The notes under the pieces were generated by a model. That model did no database searches, was not told the DNA's origin, and saw only the letters and a program-made list of their open reading frames with translations. A DNA stretch of 64,000 nucleotides. Source: Methylocaldum marinum (GTDB lineage: Bacteria; Pseudomonadota; Gammaproteobacteria; Methylococcales; Methylococcaceae). The DNA is taken from positions 1,018,981 through 1,082,980 of the forward strand of contig NZ_AP017928.1 in NCBI RefSeq assembly GCF_003584645.1. The letters are read 5' to 3'. Position numbers and translations under genes: made by a program. Every line of letters begins with the position of its first letter. Position 1 is the first letter of the stretch. This document shows, one piece after another, positions 16,981-26,464 of this stretch.

Positions 16981-18099
16981 ATGAACGTACAGAAACATTC
17001 TTGGCTAAAGCTCGCAATGCTTGCGCTCGGCCTGACCGCCTGCAGCGACAACCGCGCCGAGGGATTGCTCAGCGAGATTAAGCTCCCTCCCGGTTTTCAC
17101 ATCTCGATCTATACCGACCGGACGCCAAACGCCAGGTCTTTGGCCTTGGGGAGCGACGGCACCGTCTACGCGGGCACTATGGAAGAAGGTAAGGTCTACG
17201 CCGTACGTGATGGGGACGGGGATGGCAAAGCCGAACAGGTGTACGTGCTGGCTTCCGACTTGAACATGCCGAACGGCGTCGCCTTTGCCGACGGTGACCT
17301 GTATGTCGCCGAGGTTCCACGCATCCTGAAGTTCAAGGGCATCGCGCGTTCGTTGTCGAATCCTCCGAAACCGGAGGTCGTTTTCGACCGTTTCCCCGAG
17401 GACGTTCACCACGGCTGGAAATATCTCCGCGTTGGACCCGACGGGAAGCTTTACACCCCGGTAGGCGCACCGTGCAATGTTTGTCTTTCGGAGAAGGAGG
17501 TCTACGCGACGCTCACCCGACTGGACAAGGATGGTTCCAACCTCGAGGTTTACGCTCGAGGGCTACGCAATTCCGTCGGTTTCGACTGGCACCCGGATAC
17601 AAAAGAGCTGTGGCTGAACGACAACGGACGCGATTGGCTGGGAGATGACAGGCCGCCCGACGAACTGAATCACGCGCCGAAGCCGGGGCTTCATTTCGGA
17701 TTCCCGTACTGCCACGGCAAGGATATTCCCGATCCGTCTTTCGGCAAGGACAAATCCTGCGCAGAGTTCGAACCGCCCGCATGGGCATATCCGGCGCATG
17801 TCGCGCCGCTGGGTGTGCGCTTTTATCGCGGCGAGCAATTTCCGGCCGAATACCGAGGCCGATTGTTCGTCGCTCAGCACGGTTCATGGAACCGAAGCAC
17901 ACCGATCGGCTATCGTGTCGTCGTCGTTGAATTTCAGGATGGCAAACCGATAGGCGATAAAGTTTTTGCCGACGGCTGGTTAAAACCCGATGGCAAGGTG
18001 CTCGGTCGGCCGGTGGATATTCTGGAGATGCCTGACGGGGCAATTCTGGTATCCGATGATAAGGCCGGCGCGATTTACCGCATCGTATATCGACCGTGA
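16981..18099 (+). CDS. PQQ-type sugar/sorbosone dehydrogenase-like lipoprotein
   Basis: 372 residues from the ATG at 16981, with a GGGAG site 5 bases upstream. Lipobox LGLTAC gives a lipid anchor at Cys20. The rest is a six-bladed propeller of the soluble glucose/L-sorbosone dehydrogenase family: PNGVAFADGDLYVAE, VGPDGKLYTPVG, ARGLRNSVGFDWHP, LWLNDNGRDWLGDD, HGSWNRS and GRPVDILEMPDGAILVSDD. Arg in GLRNS and the Asp/Asn pair are cofactor-site residues in the family. It likely oxidises a sugar or aldehyde in the periplasm using PQQ; the substrate cannot be told. Confidence 0.85.
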   Translation: MNVQKHSWLKLAMLALGLTACSDNRAEGLLSEIKLPPGFHISIYTDRTPNARSLALGSDGTVYAGTMEEGKVYAVRDGDGDGKAEQVYVLASDLNMPNGVAFADGDLYVAEVPRILKFKGIARSLSNPPKPEVVFDRFPEDVHHGWKYLRVGPDGKLYTPVGAPCNVCLSEKEVYATLTRLDKDGSNLEVYARGLRNSVGFDWHPDTKELWLNDNGRDWLGDDRPPDELNHAPKPGLHFGFPYCHGKDIPDPSFGKDKSCAEFEPPAWAYPAHVAPLGVRFYRGEQFPAEYRGRLFVAQHGSWNRSTPIGYRVVVVEFQDGKPIGDKVFADGWLKPDGKVLGRPVDILEMPDGAILVSDDKAGAIYRIVYRP

Positions 18100-18133
18100 A
18101 CTGCCGTCGAATTTTACGGGTCTTAAATCGATC

Positions 18134-18316
18134 ATGAATAAGTTGATTTCCGAACACTTTTTTCCAGCGCCGCCCGGGCAAAAACAAGAGACGTTCCGAT
18201 ACATGCGCCGTGCGCCGGCTTTGATCAGCGACCCCGAGTTCCGCTTTCGCGATACTGTCGGGCATCTGTGTCGGTTTGTAAAATCCTTGGCCGGCGGAGG
18301 CGAACCGTGGCAGTAA
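18134..18316 (+). CDS. Possible small protein ahead of radA
   Basis: A 60-residue frame between the dehydrogenase and radA, overlapping the radA start by 10 bases. The product would be basic, with no recognised domain and no good ribosome site. It could be real and coupled to radA, or chance. Confidence 0.25.
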   Translation: MNKLISEHFFPAPPGQKQETFRYMRRAPALISDPEFRFRDTVGHLCRFVKSLAGGGEPWQ

Positions 18317-19686
18317 GCCGTGCTAAAGATCGAAAGATCGTATTTCGCTGCACGGAGTGCGGTCACGCCCAAACCAAATGGTCCGGGCAGTGTCCGGCCT
18401 GCACGGCTTGGAATTCCATGGTGGAAGGCGTGGAGGATCGGGGGGCGCCGGTTGCTTCGCGGTTCGCCGGATATGCCGGAGCCGGAGAAAGCGCGTCTCC
18501 CGTTTCGCTTGCGGAAGTCGAAGCCGAGGAAATCCTTCGAACGCCGACCGGCATCGAAGAGTTCGACAGGGTTTTGGGAGGCGGGCTGGTTACCGGCTCC
18601 GCCATTCTGATCGGCGGCGATCCCGGTATCGGCAAATCGACACTGTTGCTGCAGACGCTCACCGCCTTGAGCAAACACCAGCGGGTACTTTATGTGACCG
18701 GGGAAGAATCCATCCGGCAGGTAAGCCTCCGCGCCAAGCGGCTGAGGCTCGCCTGCGCCGGTGTACAGATCATCGCCGAAACCTCGCTGGAGCGAATTCT
18801 CTCAGTCACCTCGGAGAGCCGGCCGGACGTTCTGGTCATCGATTCGATTCAAACCACTTTCAGCGAAGTCCTGCAGTCCGCGCCGGGTTCCGTGGCCCAG
18901 GTGAGGGAGTGCGCCGCGCAATTGGTCCGCTACGCCAAACAGACGCCGACGACGGTCTTTCTGGTGGGTCATGTCACCAAGGAAGGCGCTCTGGCGGGGC
19001 CCCGCGTGCTGGAGCACATGGTCGACACCGTTCTTTATTTCGAGGGCGATTCGAGCAGCCGATTCCGGGTCATTCGCGCCTTCAAGAACCGTTTCGGCGC
19101 GGTCAACGAGTTGGGCGTGTTTGCCATGACGGAGACCGGGCTCAGGGAAGTCCGGAATCCGTCGGCACTGTTCTTGTCGCGAAGTGACGAAGAGGCGCCC
19201 GGAAGCGTGGTGATGGTCATGCGCGAAGGCAGTCGACCGCTGCTGGTGGAAGTTCAGGCACTGGTGGACGAATCCCACTCGCCGACGCCGCGCCGGGTCG
19301 CCGTCGGGATGGAACAGAATCGGCTGGCCATGCTGCTGGCGGTGCTCCACAGACATGGAGGCATCCCGCTGTTCAACCAGGATGTTTTCGTCAATATGGT
19401 GGGCGGGCTACGGCTTACCGAAACCGCGGGAGATCTCGCGGTGGCCTTGGCGGTCGTGTCCAGCTACCGGGATCGTCCGATTCCGAAGGACTGGATAGTG
19501 TTCGGAGAGTTGGGGCTCAATGGTGAAATCCGACCGGTTCAAAACGGCGAGGAGCGACTGAAGGAAGCCGCAAAACACGGTTTTACTCATGCCCTGGCGC
19601 CCCCCAAAAATATCTCGAAAGGCGGGATAAAGAATCTGGAGATAGTACCGGTGAAAAGCCTGCGTGACGCTTTGGCCGCGCTGTAG
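18307..19686 (+). CDS. radA: DNA repair protein RadA
   Basis: 459 residues from the GTG at 18307, with a GGAGG site 5-6 bases upstream. In order: N-terminal zinc finger (CTECGHAQ ... CPAC), RecA-like ATPase with Walker A GGDPGIGKST, the RadA-specific KNRFG motif, and a C-terminal Lon-like domain (LGLNGEIRPVQNGEERLKEA). RadA drives branch migration of recombination intermediates in the cytoplasm. All motifs are intact. Confidence 0.97.
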   Translation: MAVSRAKDRKIVFRCTECGHAQTKWSGQCPACTAWNSMVEGVEDRGAPVASRFAGYAGAGESASPVSLAEVEAEEILRTPTGIEEFDRVLGGGLVTGSAILIGGDPGIGKSTLLLQTLTALSKHQRVLYVTGEESIRQVSLRAKRLRLACAGVQIIAETSLERILSVTSESRPDVLVIDSIQTTFSEVLQSAPGSVAQVRECAAQLVRYAKQTPTTVFLVGHVTKEGALAGPRVLEHMVDTVLYFEGDSSSRFRVIRAFKNRFGAVNELGVFAMTETGLREVRNPSALFLSRSDEEAPGSVVMVMREGSRPLLVEVQALVDESHSPTPRRVAVGMEQNRLAMLLAVLHRHGGIPLFNQDVFVNMVGGLRLTETAGDLAVALAVVSSYRDRPIPKDWIVFGELGLNGEIRPVQNGEERLKEAAKHGFTHALAPPKNISKGGIKNLEIVPVKSLRDALAAL

Positions 19687-19695
19687 TCGCACGAC

Positions 19696-20076
19696 TCAAT
19701 CGTTCGAACTCGAGGCCAAAGCCTGCAAATCACGCTCAAGCAGTTCCTCGTCGCCCAAATTCAGTTCGACCAAGCGTTTCAGCGCAGCGATACTGTCCAG
19801 GTCGATTTCCCGGCAAACGAGGCCGATTTTCTTTCCGCTACGGTGGGCCAGGGATACTCCCATCAGGATTCGAACCGTTCCGTTCAGGTCGATGCGAAGC
19901 TCGTAAATTTCGCCGGCATCCATGGGAAGGTCGGTATCGAGCTCGACGAGACAGCCCTTAAGGGACAGGTCCGCGATCTTGCATGGAAAGCCTTCGTCTT
20001 TGTGAAAGAGTGTCGCAGGCGCATCATGGGCTATGCGATGAAAGTGGCGTTTTTCCGAACGCCTGATGCTGGGCAT
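19696..20076 (-). CDS. PilZ domain protein
   Basis: 126 residues, a single PilZ domain. The c-di-GMP binding signature is visible as RRSEKRHFHRI (RxxxR) at the N-terminus and DLSLKG (D/NxSxxG) about residue 36-41, so binding is likely. It probably links c-di-GMP to motility or surface functions; the flagellar regulator and fli genes start about 1 kb away. Converges with radA, with 9 bases between stops. Confidence 0.9.
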   Translation of the reverse strand: MPSIRRSEKRHFHRIAHDAPATLFHKDEGFPCKIADLSLKGCLVELDTDLPMDAGEIYELRIDLNGTVRILMGVSLAHRSGKKIGLVCREIDLDSIAALKRLVELNLGDEELLERDLQALASSSND

Positions 20077-20093
20077 TAATCGGCTCCGAGCAG

Positions 20094-20714
20094 TTACTCT
20101 TGAAAAAATTGCATCAGGGATTCATTGACCTTGATGAGATCGCCGTCATTCAACAGCACGGCTTCATCCTTTACGGGTTGGTCGTTGACACTCAGGGACG
20201 TACCCTCCGCCAAAGGCGAGATAAAGTACCCGTTCTTGCGCTTCGCGATGACGACTACCCCGGATCCTTCTTTTCCGAGGCGAACCAGGGATTTCTTCAA
20301 CGGTATGACCAGTCCGATCTGCCGTCCGCTCAACACTTGCAGGCTGCCGTTGAAATATTTGGCGTCGGTTTCCGTCCAAACTTCCGGCTCCTGTTCAAGA
20401 TCCTCAAGCCGTTCCGATCCGAAAATATCGTCCTTGTTGTAGAAAACCACATGTTTTCCGATGGTGATTTTGTCGCCATGACCGAGTGCATGCTCGACAA
20501 CTTTCTTGCCATTGACGAAAACGGGAAATTCGACGTCGACTTCGCGAATGATGGTCTGCTCTCCGGTGGACTCGATAATCGCATGCACAGGAGCAACGGC
20601 CAAACTATCTATATGCAGAGCATTAGACGGATCGCGGCCGATCCTGATCTCGCCGGGCTTAAGCGTGATCGTCTGGAGAGATTGGCCTTTGAAAGTCAGC
20701 GTTAACTTGGCCAT
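20094..20714 (-). CDS. FHA domain protein
   Basis: 206 residues from the ATG at 20714. A forkhead-associated fold at the N-terminus shows IRIGRDPSNALHIDSLAVAPVHAII (Arg and Ser/His of phospho-Thr sites), then FVNGKKV and LGHGDKITIGKHVVFY. A second half (about 115-206) repeats the pattern weakly (VRLGKEGSGVVV, SVNDQPV, LNDGDLIKV), so it may be a tandem FHA. It lies upstream of PilZ on the same strand, 17 bases apart. A phosphothreonine-binding role is the family function; the partner is unknown. Confidence 0.87.
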   Translation of the reverse strand: MAKLTLTFKGQSLQTITLKPGEIRIGRDPSNALHIDSLAVAPVHAIIESTGEQTIIREVDVEFPVFVNGKKVVEHALGHGDKITIGKHVVFYNKDDIFGSERLEDLEQEPEVWTETDAKYFNGSLQVLSGRQIGLVIPLKKSLVRLGKEGSGVVVIAKRKNGYFISPLAEGTSLSVNDQPVKDEAVLLNDGDLIKVNESLMQFFQE

Positions 20715-20801
20715 TAAAAAATTCGCCTTGATACATAAATCGATTGTTGCCAAAAGTATACACGTTATTCCCGCGTCTCGGTCCTGCCATGCTAATATTT
20801 G

Positions 20802-20869
20802 TGTCGCCGATTGGCGACTCGCGAGCCCTAACCGGATAAAAATAGCTTATACCGCTATTTCCGGCTCGC
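20802..20869. repeat. Two hairpins in the 311-base FHA/fleQ divergent spacer
   Basis: GTCGCC-GATT-GGCGAC (20802-20817) is a compact perfect hairpin. A second, longer one uses GCGAGCC (20821-20827) with GGCTCGC (20863-20869) and an inner AAATAGC/GCTATTT pair (20840-20846, 20854-20860). Neither has a T run, so operators or RNA leader structures are more likely than terminators. The rest of the spacer 20715-21025 shows no gene. Confidence 0.45.
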
Positions 20870-21025
20870 TGAATTGACGTCTATCGAATTTTGGTTGAAA
20901 AGACGGTCCGTTGACGACGATATTTTGACGGCTAAACTTTCAACCCGTTCGCTGTTGCAAATTTACCAAACCGTCCGAACCGCTTGACTCTTGGGTCTAT
21001 ATCGGGTCGGTGGAGAGCAGACTCG

Positions 21026-22432
21026 ATGGGCTTGCGCCGAATTTTATTAGTTCAAAACGACAGTGCCTTATGTTCCGAACTGAAGATAATTCTCCGGTTC
21101 CTCGAGTGTGAGGTCGTCGCATGCGATTTGGATGCCCTCGTAGACGGCCCGGAACCGGATTTCGACGCTATTTTCCTCTGCGTGGACGGGAATATCGAAA
21201 CGGTCGTTTTGCGGATCGTCGAACTTTACCGGCAGGCTCCGCTCGTTCTCGTAATGGACGCCGCGGCGGTCAAATCGCTGCCGATGGGGTTGGAAAGCAG
21301 AGCTACCTCCGTATTGACTTGGCCTACCAATTACTCGGCGCTGAGTGTTTGCCTCGAAAAGGTCGGCCGGGAAGCTCCGGAAGCGGTAAACGTCCGTCCA
21401 TCCGAGCTATTCCGCAGCTTGACCGGCGCCAGCAAGGCCGTGCAACGAACGCGCAAGCTGATTCAACAGGTGGCCCCGTCCGATGCGACGGTTCTGATCC
21501 TCGGCGAGTCGGGTACCGGCAAGGAGGTGATTGCTCGCCATTTACACTATTACTCATCCCGCCGGAGCAAACCGTTCGTACCCGTGAATTGCGGCGCCAT
21601 TCCGGGAGAATTGCTGGAAAGCGAGCTTTTCGGCCACGAGAAGGGCGCCTTTACCGGAGCGCTCAGCTCCCGGCAAGGGCGTTTCGAATTGGCCGAAGGC
21701 GGTACGCTATTCCTGGATGAAATCGGCGACATGCCATTATCCATGCAGGTCAAGCTTTTAAGGGTCCTGCAGGAGCGCTGCTTCGAACGGGTCGGCAGCA
21801 ACAAGACCATACAGTGCGATGTCCGCATCGTAGCCGCCACCCATCGTGATCTGGAAGAGGAAATCGGTCGCAACCGGTTCAGAGAAGACCTTTATTACCG
21901 CCTCAACGTTTTTCCCATAGAGGTGCCGTCCTTACGCGAGCGGCTGGAGGACGTACCGGCCTTGGTCGAGGACTTGACCGCCCGTCTCAAGGCCGAGAAG
22001 CGGGGGGACATGCGCCTCACGCCCGCTGCTCTCCGGGTTCTGCAGCGATATCACTGGCCCGGCAATGTCAGGGAATTGGCTAACCTGATCGAGCGTCTGG
22101 CTATCCTATATCCGAATGGTGTAGTCGACGCGCCTGACTTGCCGGAAAAATTCCAGCAGTTCGTCAAGCCGGAAGACGCCGCATTCGCGCACGAACCGGA
22201 CGCGGAAAGCATATCCCCGGAAGGTGGGCTCGGACTTACACGGCTGCCGGGAGACGGCTTGGATTTGCGTGAGCATCTGAATAACCTGGAATGCGCCTTG
22301 ATCAAGCAGGCCTTGGACGAGTGCAACGGAGTCGTGGCACATGCCGCCAATCTTCTCAGGATGCGGCGGACCACCCTGGTCGAAAAACTCCGTAAATACG
22401 GCTTGCGAGGCGAGGAAACGACACTCATTTGA
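21026..22432 (+). CDS. fleQ: Sigma-54 activator of flagellar genes, FleQ/FlrA-like
   Basis: 468 residues from the ATG at 21026 with GGAG upstream. Domains: an N-terminal receiver-like FleQ domain (about 1-115); a AAA+ sigma-54 interaction domain with Walker A GESGTGKE, the GAFTGA loop, and Walker [12 protein letters not shown]; and a C-terminal Fis-type helix-turn-helix ([16 protein letters not shown]). The gene directly precedes fliE, for which a -24/-12 promoter is visible, so it is probably the master flagellar activator. FleQ proteins also sense c-di-GMP. The name rests on family and neighbourhood. Confidence 0.88.
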   Translation: MGLRRILLVQNDSALCSELKIILRFLECEVVACDLDALVDGPEPDFDAIFLCVDGNIETVVLRIVELYRQAPLVLVMDAAAVKSLPMGLESRATSVLTWPTNYSALSVCLEKVGREAPEAVNVRPSELFRSLTGASKAVQRTRKLIQQVAPSDATVLILGESGTGKEVIARHLHYYSSRRSKPFVPVNCGAIPGELLESELFGHEKGAFTGALSSRQGRFELAEGGTLFLDEIGDMPLSMQVKLLRVLQERCFERVGSNKTIQCDVRIVAATHRDLEEEIGRNRFREDLYYRLNVFPIEVPSLRERLEDVPALVEDLTARLKAEKRGDMRLTPAALRVLQRYHWPGNVRELANLIERLAILYPNGVVDAPDLPEKFQQFVKPEDAAFAHEPDAESISPEGGLGLTRLPGDGLDLREHLNNLECALIKQALDECNGVVAHAANLLRMRRTTLVEKLRKYGLRGEETTLI

Positions 22433-22684
22433 CGCTCTTCCGAATCCGGACCTGCCAATTATCCTGGAGGCGGCAGTTGACCGCTTGGATAACCCGGTAA
22501 CGCCTCATCGAATTCGCTCGCCCCTTCTACCGATATCTACCCGATTGCAGGCCCGTTTCTTGGCGAACCGCTGATGCGGCGACGCTCTGGACTTCTGCCC
22601 CGTCGTCGAGGTTTCCGGGAATCAGCATGCGGACGCTTCGCCAGGAACTCATCGAGATGGGGGATGCCGGACGCCAGTGCAAAT

Positions 22685-22702
22685 TTGGCTCAAATCATGC
22701 TT
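22685..22702 (+). promoter_or_regulatory. Candidate sigma-54 promoter of the fliE operon
   Basis: TTGGCTCAAATCATGCTT has GG (22687-22688) and GC (22699-22700) exactly 10 bases apart, as -24/-12 elements require. The fliE start is 36 bases downstream of the GC. The remainder of the 303-base gap 22433-22735 shows no gene. Confidence 0.6.
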
Positions 22703-22735
22703 CTGTAGAGGCAGTGACAAAAAACGGGCATTACC

Positions 22736-23047
22736 ATGAGCGAGATCGGTATCAATAAAGTTCTCACGCAGATGCACATGATGCGGGATCTGGTCAACGG
22801 CACCGCGGTTGCAACCGGTACTCCAGCCGACTTCAGTGCCATGCTCAAGGACTCTATCGATAAGGTCAACGAAACACAGCAGCAAGCCAACAAGTTGGCT
22901 GAAGCATTCGAGTCCGGCGCGACCGACGCAAGTCTCTCCGAAGTGATGATTTCGCTTCAGAAGGCCAGCCTGTCGTTCCAAGCCATGGTTCAGGTCAGGA
23001 ATAAGCTGGTAGAGGCCTACAAGGATGTTATGAATATGCCCATGTAG
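22736..23047 (+). CDS. fliE: Flagellar hook-basal body complex protein FliE
   Basis: 103 residues, normal for the family. The C-terminal consensus is present (SLSEVMISLQKASLSFQAM, VRNKLVEAYKDVMNMPM). FliE joins the MS ring to the proximal rod and is itself a substrate of the flagellar export apparatus. First gene of the fliEFGHIJK block. Confidence 0.97.
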   Translation: MSEIGINKVLTQMHMMRDLVNGTAVATGTPADFSAMLKDSIDKVNETQQQANKLAEAFESGATDASLSEVMISLQKASLSFQAMVQVRNKLVEAYKDVMNMPM

Positions 23048-23066
23048 TCGGAAACGATGACGTCCA

Positions 23067-24764
23067 ATGGAACTCAGTCAAATCGAAAGCAAGAACCTGG
23101 TACCGGGAAGGCAGGCGGCGGTCCTGCAAGGCGAGAAGCCGTCGGCGCTGCTGCACGCCTGGTTGCAGATGCCGCGTGGCCGGCAAATCGGTCTGATAGC
23201 CGCCATTCTGTTTTCGGCGGCGATCGCGATCGCCGTTGTGGTTTGGGCTAATAAGACTGAATACGCGAGCCTGTTTTCCGGTATGGAGGACAGGGAAGCC
23301 GGTGAAATCGTAGAGGCCCTGCAAAAGCTCAATATCGCATACCAGGTCCAGCCTAGTACCGGCGCCATCTTGGTTCCCAACAATCAGGTCTATGCGGTTC
23401 GATTGAAATTGGCCGGCATGGGTTTGCCCAAGGAGAGCGGGACAGGTTTCGAGCTACTGGAACAACAGTCAAGTTTCGGCGCTAGCCAGATGATGGAAGG
23501 CGCCCGCTATCAGCGCGCTCTGGAGGGAGAAATCGCTCGCTCGATCATGACCATACGGAATGTCAAATCGGCCCGCGTGCATCTCGCCCTGCCCAAAGAA
23601 TCGGTGTTCATTCGCCAGCCCAAGAGACCCAGCGCCTCTGTCATGGTTGAACTGCACTCGGGGCGTGGGCTGGAACCGGGGCAGGTCGAAGCCATCGTCC
23701 ACCTCGTAGCGTCCAGCGTGCCGCAGATGGAACCCGGACAGGTCACGGTAGTCGATCAGCGCGGTCATCTTCTCAATGCCAAGGACAGCGGTAACGATCT
23801 TTATCTCAATGCCAAACAGTTCGACTATAAAAAGCAGGTCGAGGAGCATTTGATAGAGCGTATCGAAAATATTCTAAGTCCGGTGCTCGGCATGGACGGT
23901 CTGCGTACTCAAGTGACCGCGGATATCGATTTCACTGTCACCGAGCGCACCCAGGAAGTTTACAATCCGGATCTTCCCGCTCTGCGCAGCGAACAAACCA
24001 GCGAGGAGCAAAACCAGGGCGCGGTAGTACAAGGCGTGCCCGGCGCATTGTCAAACCAGCCGCCCCCTGCCGGCGTGGCGCCGGAAACCGCCGGGACTCC
24101 GGCAACTGAACAAAACGCATCGGATCCGCCGCTTAGCACTAGCAAAAGCGCCACGCGAAACTACGAACTGGATAAAACCATTAGTCATTCCCGTCTCGGA
24201 ACCGGTGTGGTTCGCCGCATCACCGCAGCGGTCGTGGTCGATTATCAGCACATTCCGCAGGGCGACGGCGGCGCGACGCTCCAACCGTACAGCGAAGAGG
24301 ATTTGAACCGCTTCACCGATCTGGTGAAGGAAGCCGTGGGTTACGACGCCGCGCGCGGAGACCGGGTTACCGTAACCAATGCCGCCTTCCGAAGCGAGAT
24401 CGAGAGCCTGTCCGCTGCTCCGGTTTGGGAGAAGGACTGGTTTTGGTCGCTCGTCAAGCAAGCAGCCGCGGGAATCATCGTGCTCGCGCTGATTTTCGGG
24501 GTACTGAGGCCGGCCGTCAAAGGCCTCGTCGGACGCGGCGAAGCGGGGAGTGCCGAGCCAAATGAAGCAGGGGAGGCATCGGCCAAAGCGGGGGCTACAG
24601 TCGAGCCCCAGGTGATATCGAAACAGAACGATGACGAAGAAATGTTGATGCTGGAGGCCCCGGAAAGTCATGAAAAGCGCGTTGCGTTTGCGCAGCGGGC
24701 CGTGGATCAGGACCCAAAGCGCGTCGCACAGGTCATCAAGAACTGGATGAGCACACATGGCTGA
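23067..24764 (+). CDS. fliF: Flagellar MS-ring protein FliF
   Basis: 565 residues. A first membrane helix lies about residues 43-65, then the ring-building motifs YASLFSGMEDREAGEIVEAL and FELLEQQSSFGASQMMEGAR, a Pro/Ala/Thr-rich variable loop (about 315-360), a second helix near residues 470-490, and an acidic C-terminal tail that binds FliG. The protein forms the MS ring in the cytoplasmic membrane. It overlaps fliG by 8 bases. Confidence 0.97.
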   Translation: MELSQIESKNLVPGRQAAVLQGEKPSALLHAWLQMPRGRQIGLIAAILFSAAIAIAVVVWANKTEYASLFSGMEDREAGEIVEALQKLNIAYQVQPSTGAILVPNNQVYAVRLKLAGMGLPKESGTGFELLEQQSSFGASQMMEGARYQRALEGEIARSIMTIRNVKSARVHLALPKESVFIRQPKRPSASVMVELHSGRGLEPGQVEAIVHLVASSVPQMEPGQVTVVDQRGHLLNAKDSGNDLYLNAKQFDYKKQVEEHLIERIENILSPVLGMDGLRTQVTADIDFTVTERTQEVYNPDLPALRSEQTSEEQNQGAVVQGVPGALSNQPPPAGVAPETAGTPATEQNASDPPLSTSKSATRNYELDKTISHSRLGTGVVRRITAAVVVDYQHIPQGDGGATLQPYSEEDLNRFTDLVKEAVGYDAARGDRVTVTNAAFRSEIESLSAAPVWEKDWFWSLVKQAAAGIIVLALIFGVLRPAVKGLVGRGEAGSAEPNEAGEASAKAGATVEPQVISKQNDDEEMLMLEAPESHEKRVAFAQRAVDQDPKRVAQVIKNWMSTHG

Positions 24765-25764
24765 AGCAGAGGCGACAAAACTGGACGGGCCGCAAAGGGC
24801 CGCGCTGTTCTTTTTGACCGTCGGGCAGGATAGGGCGGCGGAAGTTCTCAAGCACATGTCGCCGAAAGAAGTTCAACTCGTCGGCGCCGCCATGGCCGAG
24901 CTTCGCAATATCACCATGCCCATGGTGGAAGATATCCTCGGGAAATTCGTGGAGGATGTTCGGAATCAAACCGCCCTGGGCGTGAATTCGGATGACTATA
25001 TCCGCAACCTGCTGACTCAGGCCCTGGGGGCCGACAAGGCCAGCAGCGTTTGTGACCGCATCCTGTTGGGCCGCAACAGCAAAGGCCTGGAGCAGCTCAA
25101 ATGGATGGACCCCCGCGCCATCGCCGACCTGATTCGGCTTGAACATCCGCAAATCGTCGCCATCATTCTGTCCTTGCTGGACAGCGATCAGGCTGCCGAA
25201 ACTCTTGGCTATCTTCCGGAACGCTCACGCCCGGACCTCATCATGCGTGTTGCCACGCTCACGGGGGTACAACCGGCGGCGCTTCGAGAGCTGGACGACA
25301 TCATGGAGAGGCAGTTGAGCGGCAATACCAATGTCAAATCGTCGACGCTCGGCGGCATCGAAACCGCGGCCAATATCCTCAATTTCATTGATAGCACCGT
25401 CGAAGCGTCGATTATGGACCAGATTAGCGAGGTCAATCCCGATCTCAGTCAGAAAATCCAGGACAAGATGTTCGTATTCGACGATCTGGTCGAGGTCGAT
25501 GATCGCGGTATCCAGACCTTGCTTCGCGAAGTTTCTACGGATTCGCTCTTGTTGGCGCTGCGTGGAGCCGAAGATGCACTGAAGGAAAAGATTTTCAGCA
25601 ATATGTCGCGCCGGGCGGCGGAGATGCTGCGCGACGATCTCGAAGCTGCGCCACCCGCCCGCTTGAGCGAGGTGGAGGCGGCACAGAAGGACATTCTCGC
25701 CATTGCCAGGCGCATGGCTGAAGCCGGCGAACTCTCATTAGGCGGCAGCGATGAACTCATTTAA
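24757..25764 (+). CDS. fliG: Flagellar motor switch protein FliG
   Basis: 335 residues. N-terminal FliF-binding domain (GPQRAALFFLTVGQ), middle domain with the EHPQ motif (RLEHPQIVAIILS), and the C-terminal torque domain with charged residues (LREVSTDSLLLALRGAEDALKEK). It couples the stator to the rotor and sets direction with FliM and FliN. Overlaps both neighbours, indicating tight coupling. Confidence 0.97.
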   Translation: MAEAEATKLDGPQRAALFFLTVGQDRAAEVLKHMSPKEVQLVGAAMAELRNITMPMVEDILGKFVEDVRNQTALGVNSDDYIRNLLTQALGADKASSVCDRILLGRNSKGLEQLKWMDPRAIADLIRLEHPQIVAIILSLLDSDQAAETLGYLPERSRPDLIMRVATLTGVQPAALRELDDIMERQLSGNTNVKSSTLGGIETAANILNFIDSTVEASIMDQISEVNPDLSQKIQDKMFVFDDLVEVDDRGIQTLLREVSTDSLLLALRGAEDALKEKIFSNMSRRAAEMLRDDLEAAPPARLSEVEAAQKDILAIARRMAEAGELSLGGSDELI

Positions 25765-26464
25765 AAGCTTTTCGGCAGAGGAGCTTGCCTCACTTGAACC
25801 GTGGAAGCTGCCCCTCATGGGTCCCGAGCCTGAGGAACAGCCTCAGGCGATGGTGGTCGAGGAGGAGGAGACCGAATATCCCACGATGCCTACGGCGGAA
25901 GAAATCGAGTCGATGCAGAAGCAGGCGTACGAGGAAGCGCGTGCCGCCGGATATAAAGAGGGTTCGGAACTCGGCTTTCGGGAAGGTCGGGAACAAGGGT
26001 TCCGCAGCGGGTACGACGACGGCCAAGCCGCTGTTCTTTCCGAAGTCGATCGCTTCCGGGCGTTGATCGAGTGCTTGAACGAACCGCTTGCCCAGGCTGA
26101 CGAGCAGGTGGAACGGGAGTTGGTAGCCCTGGCGATTGCCGTGGCAAAGCAGCTGATTCGGCGAGAGCTGAAAACCGAGCCGGGCGAAATCGTGGCCGTG
26201 GTCCGCGAAGCCATGACGATCCTACCCTCCGGCGCGCGAAAAATCGGTCTCCACTTGCATCCGGACGATGCCCAGTTGATTCGCTCGACCCTTTCGCTGG
26301 ACGAGTTGGGCCCACGCTGGAAGATTGTCGAAGATCCTCTGTTGACGCGCGGCGGTTGTCGGATAACGACCAGCACCTCAGAGATTGACGCCACGGTCGA
26401 AAAACGCCTGGCTTCGTCGATTGCACGTATGTTCGGCGGCGATCGGGATGAGGACAAAACGTGA
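25751..26464 (+). CDS. fliH: Flagellar export regulator FliH
   Basis: 237 residues. Acidic, Glu-rich N-terminus, then a glycine-repeat segment (about 60-95: EEARAAGYKEGSELGFREGR) typical of FliH helices, and a C-terminal V-ATPase subunit E-like domain ending in GGCRITTSTSEIDATVEKRL. It binds and holds the FliI ATPase at the export gate. Overlaps fliG and fliI. Confidence 0.95.
   Translation: MNSFKSFSAEELASLEPWKLPLMGPEPEEQPQAMVVEEEETEYPTMPTAEEIESMQKQAYEEARAAGYKEGSELGFREGREQGFRSGYDDGQAAVLSEVDRFRALIECLNEPLAQADEQVERELVALAIAVAKQLIRRELKTEPGEIVAVVREAMTILPSGARKIGLHLHPDDAQLIRSTLSLDELGPRWKIVEDPLLTRGGCRITTSTSEIDATVEKRLASSIARMFGGDRDEDKT

Noticed and set aside
24051..24857. 268-codon minus-strand frame
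   Set aside because: Antisense to fliF and fliG, both complete.
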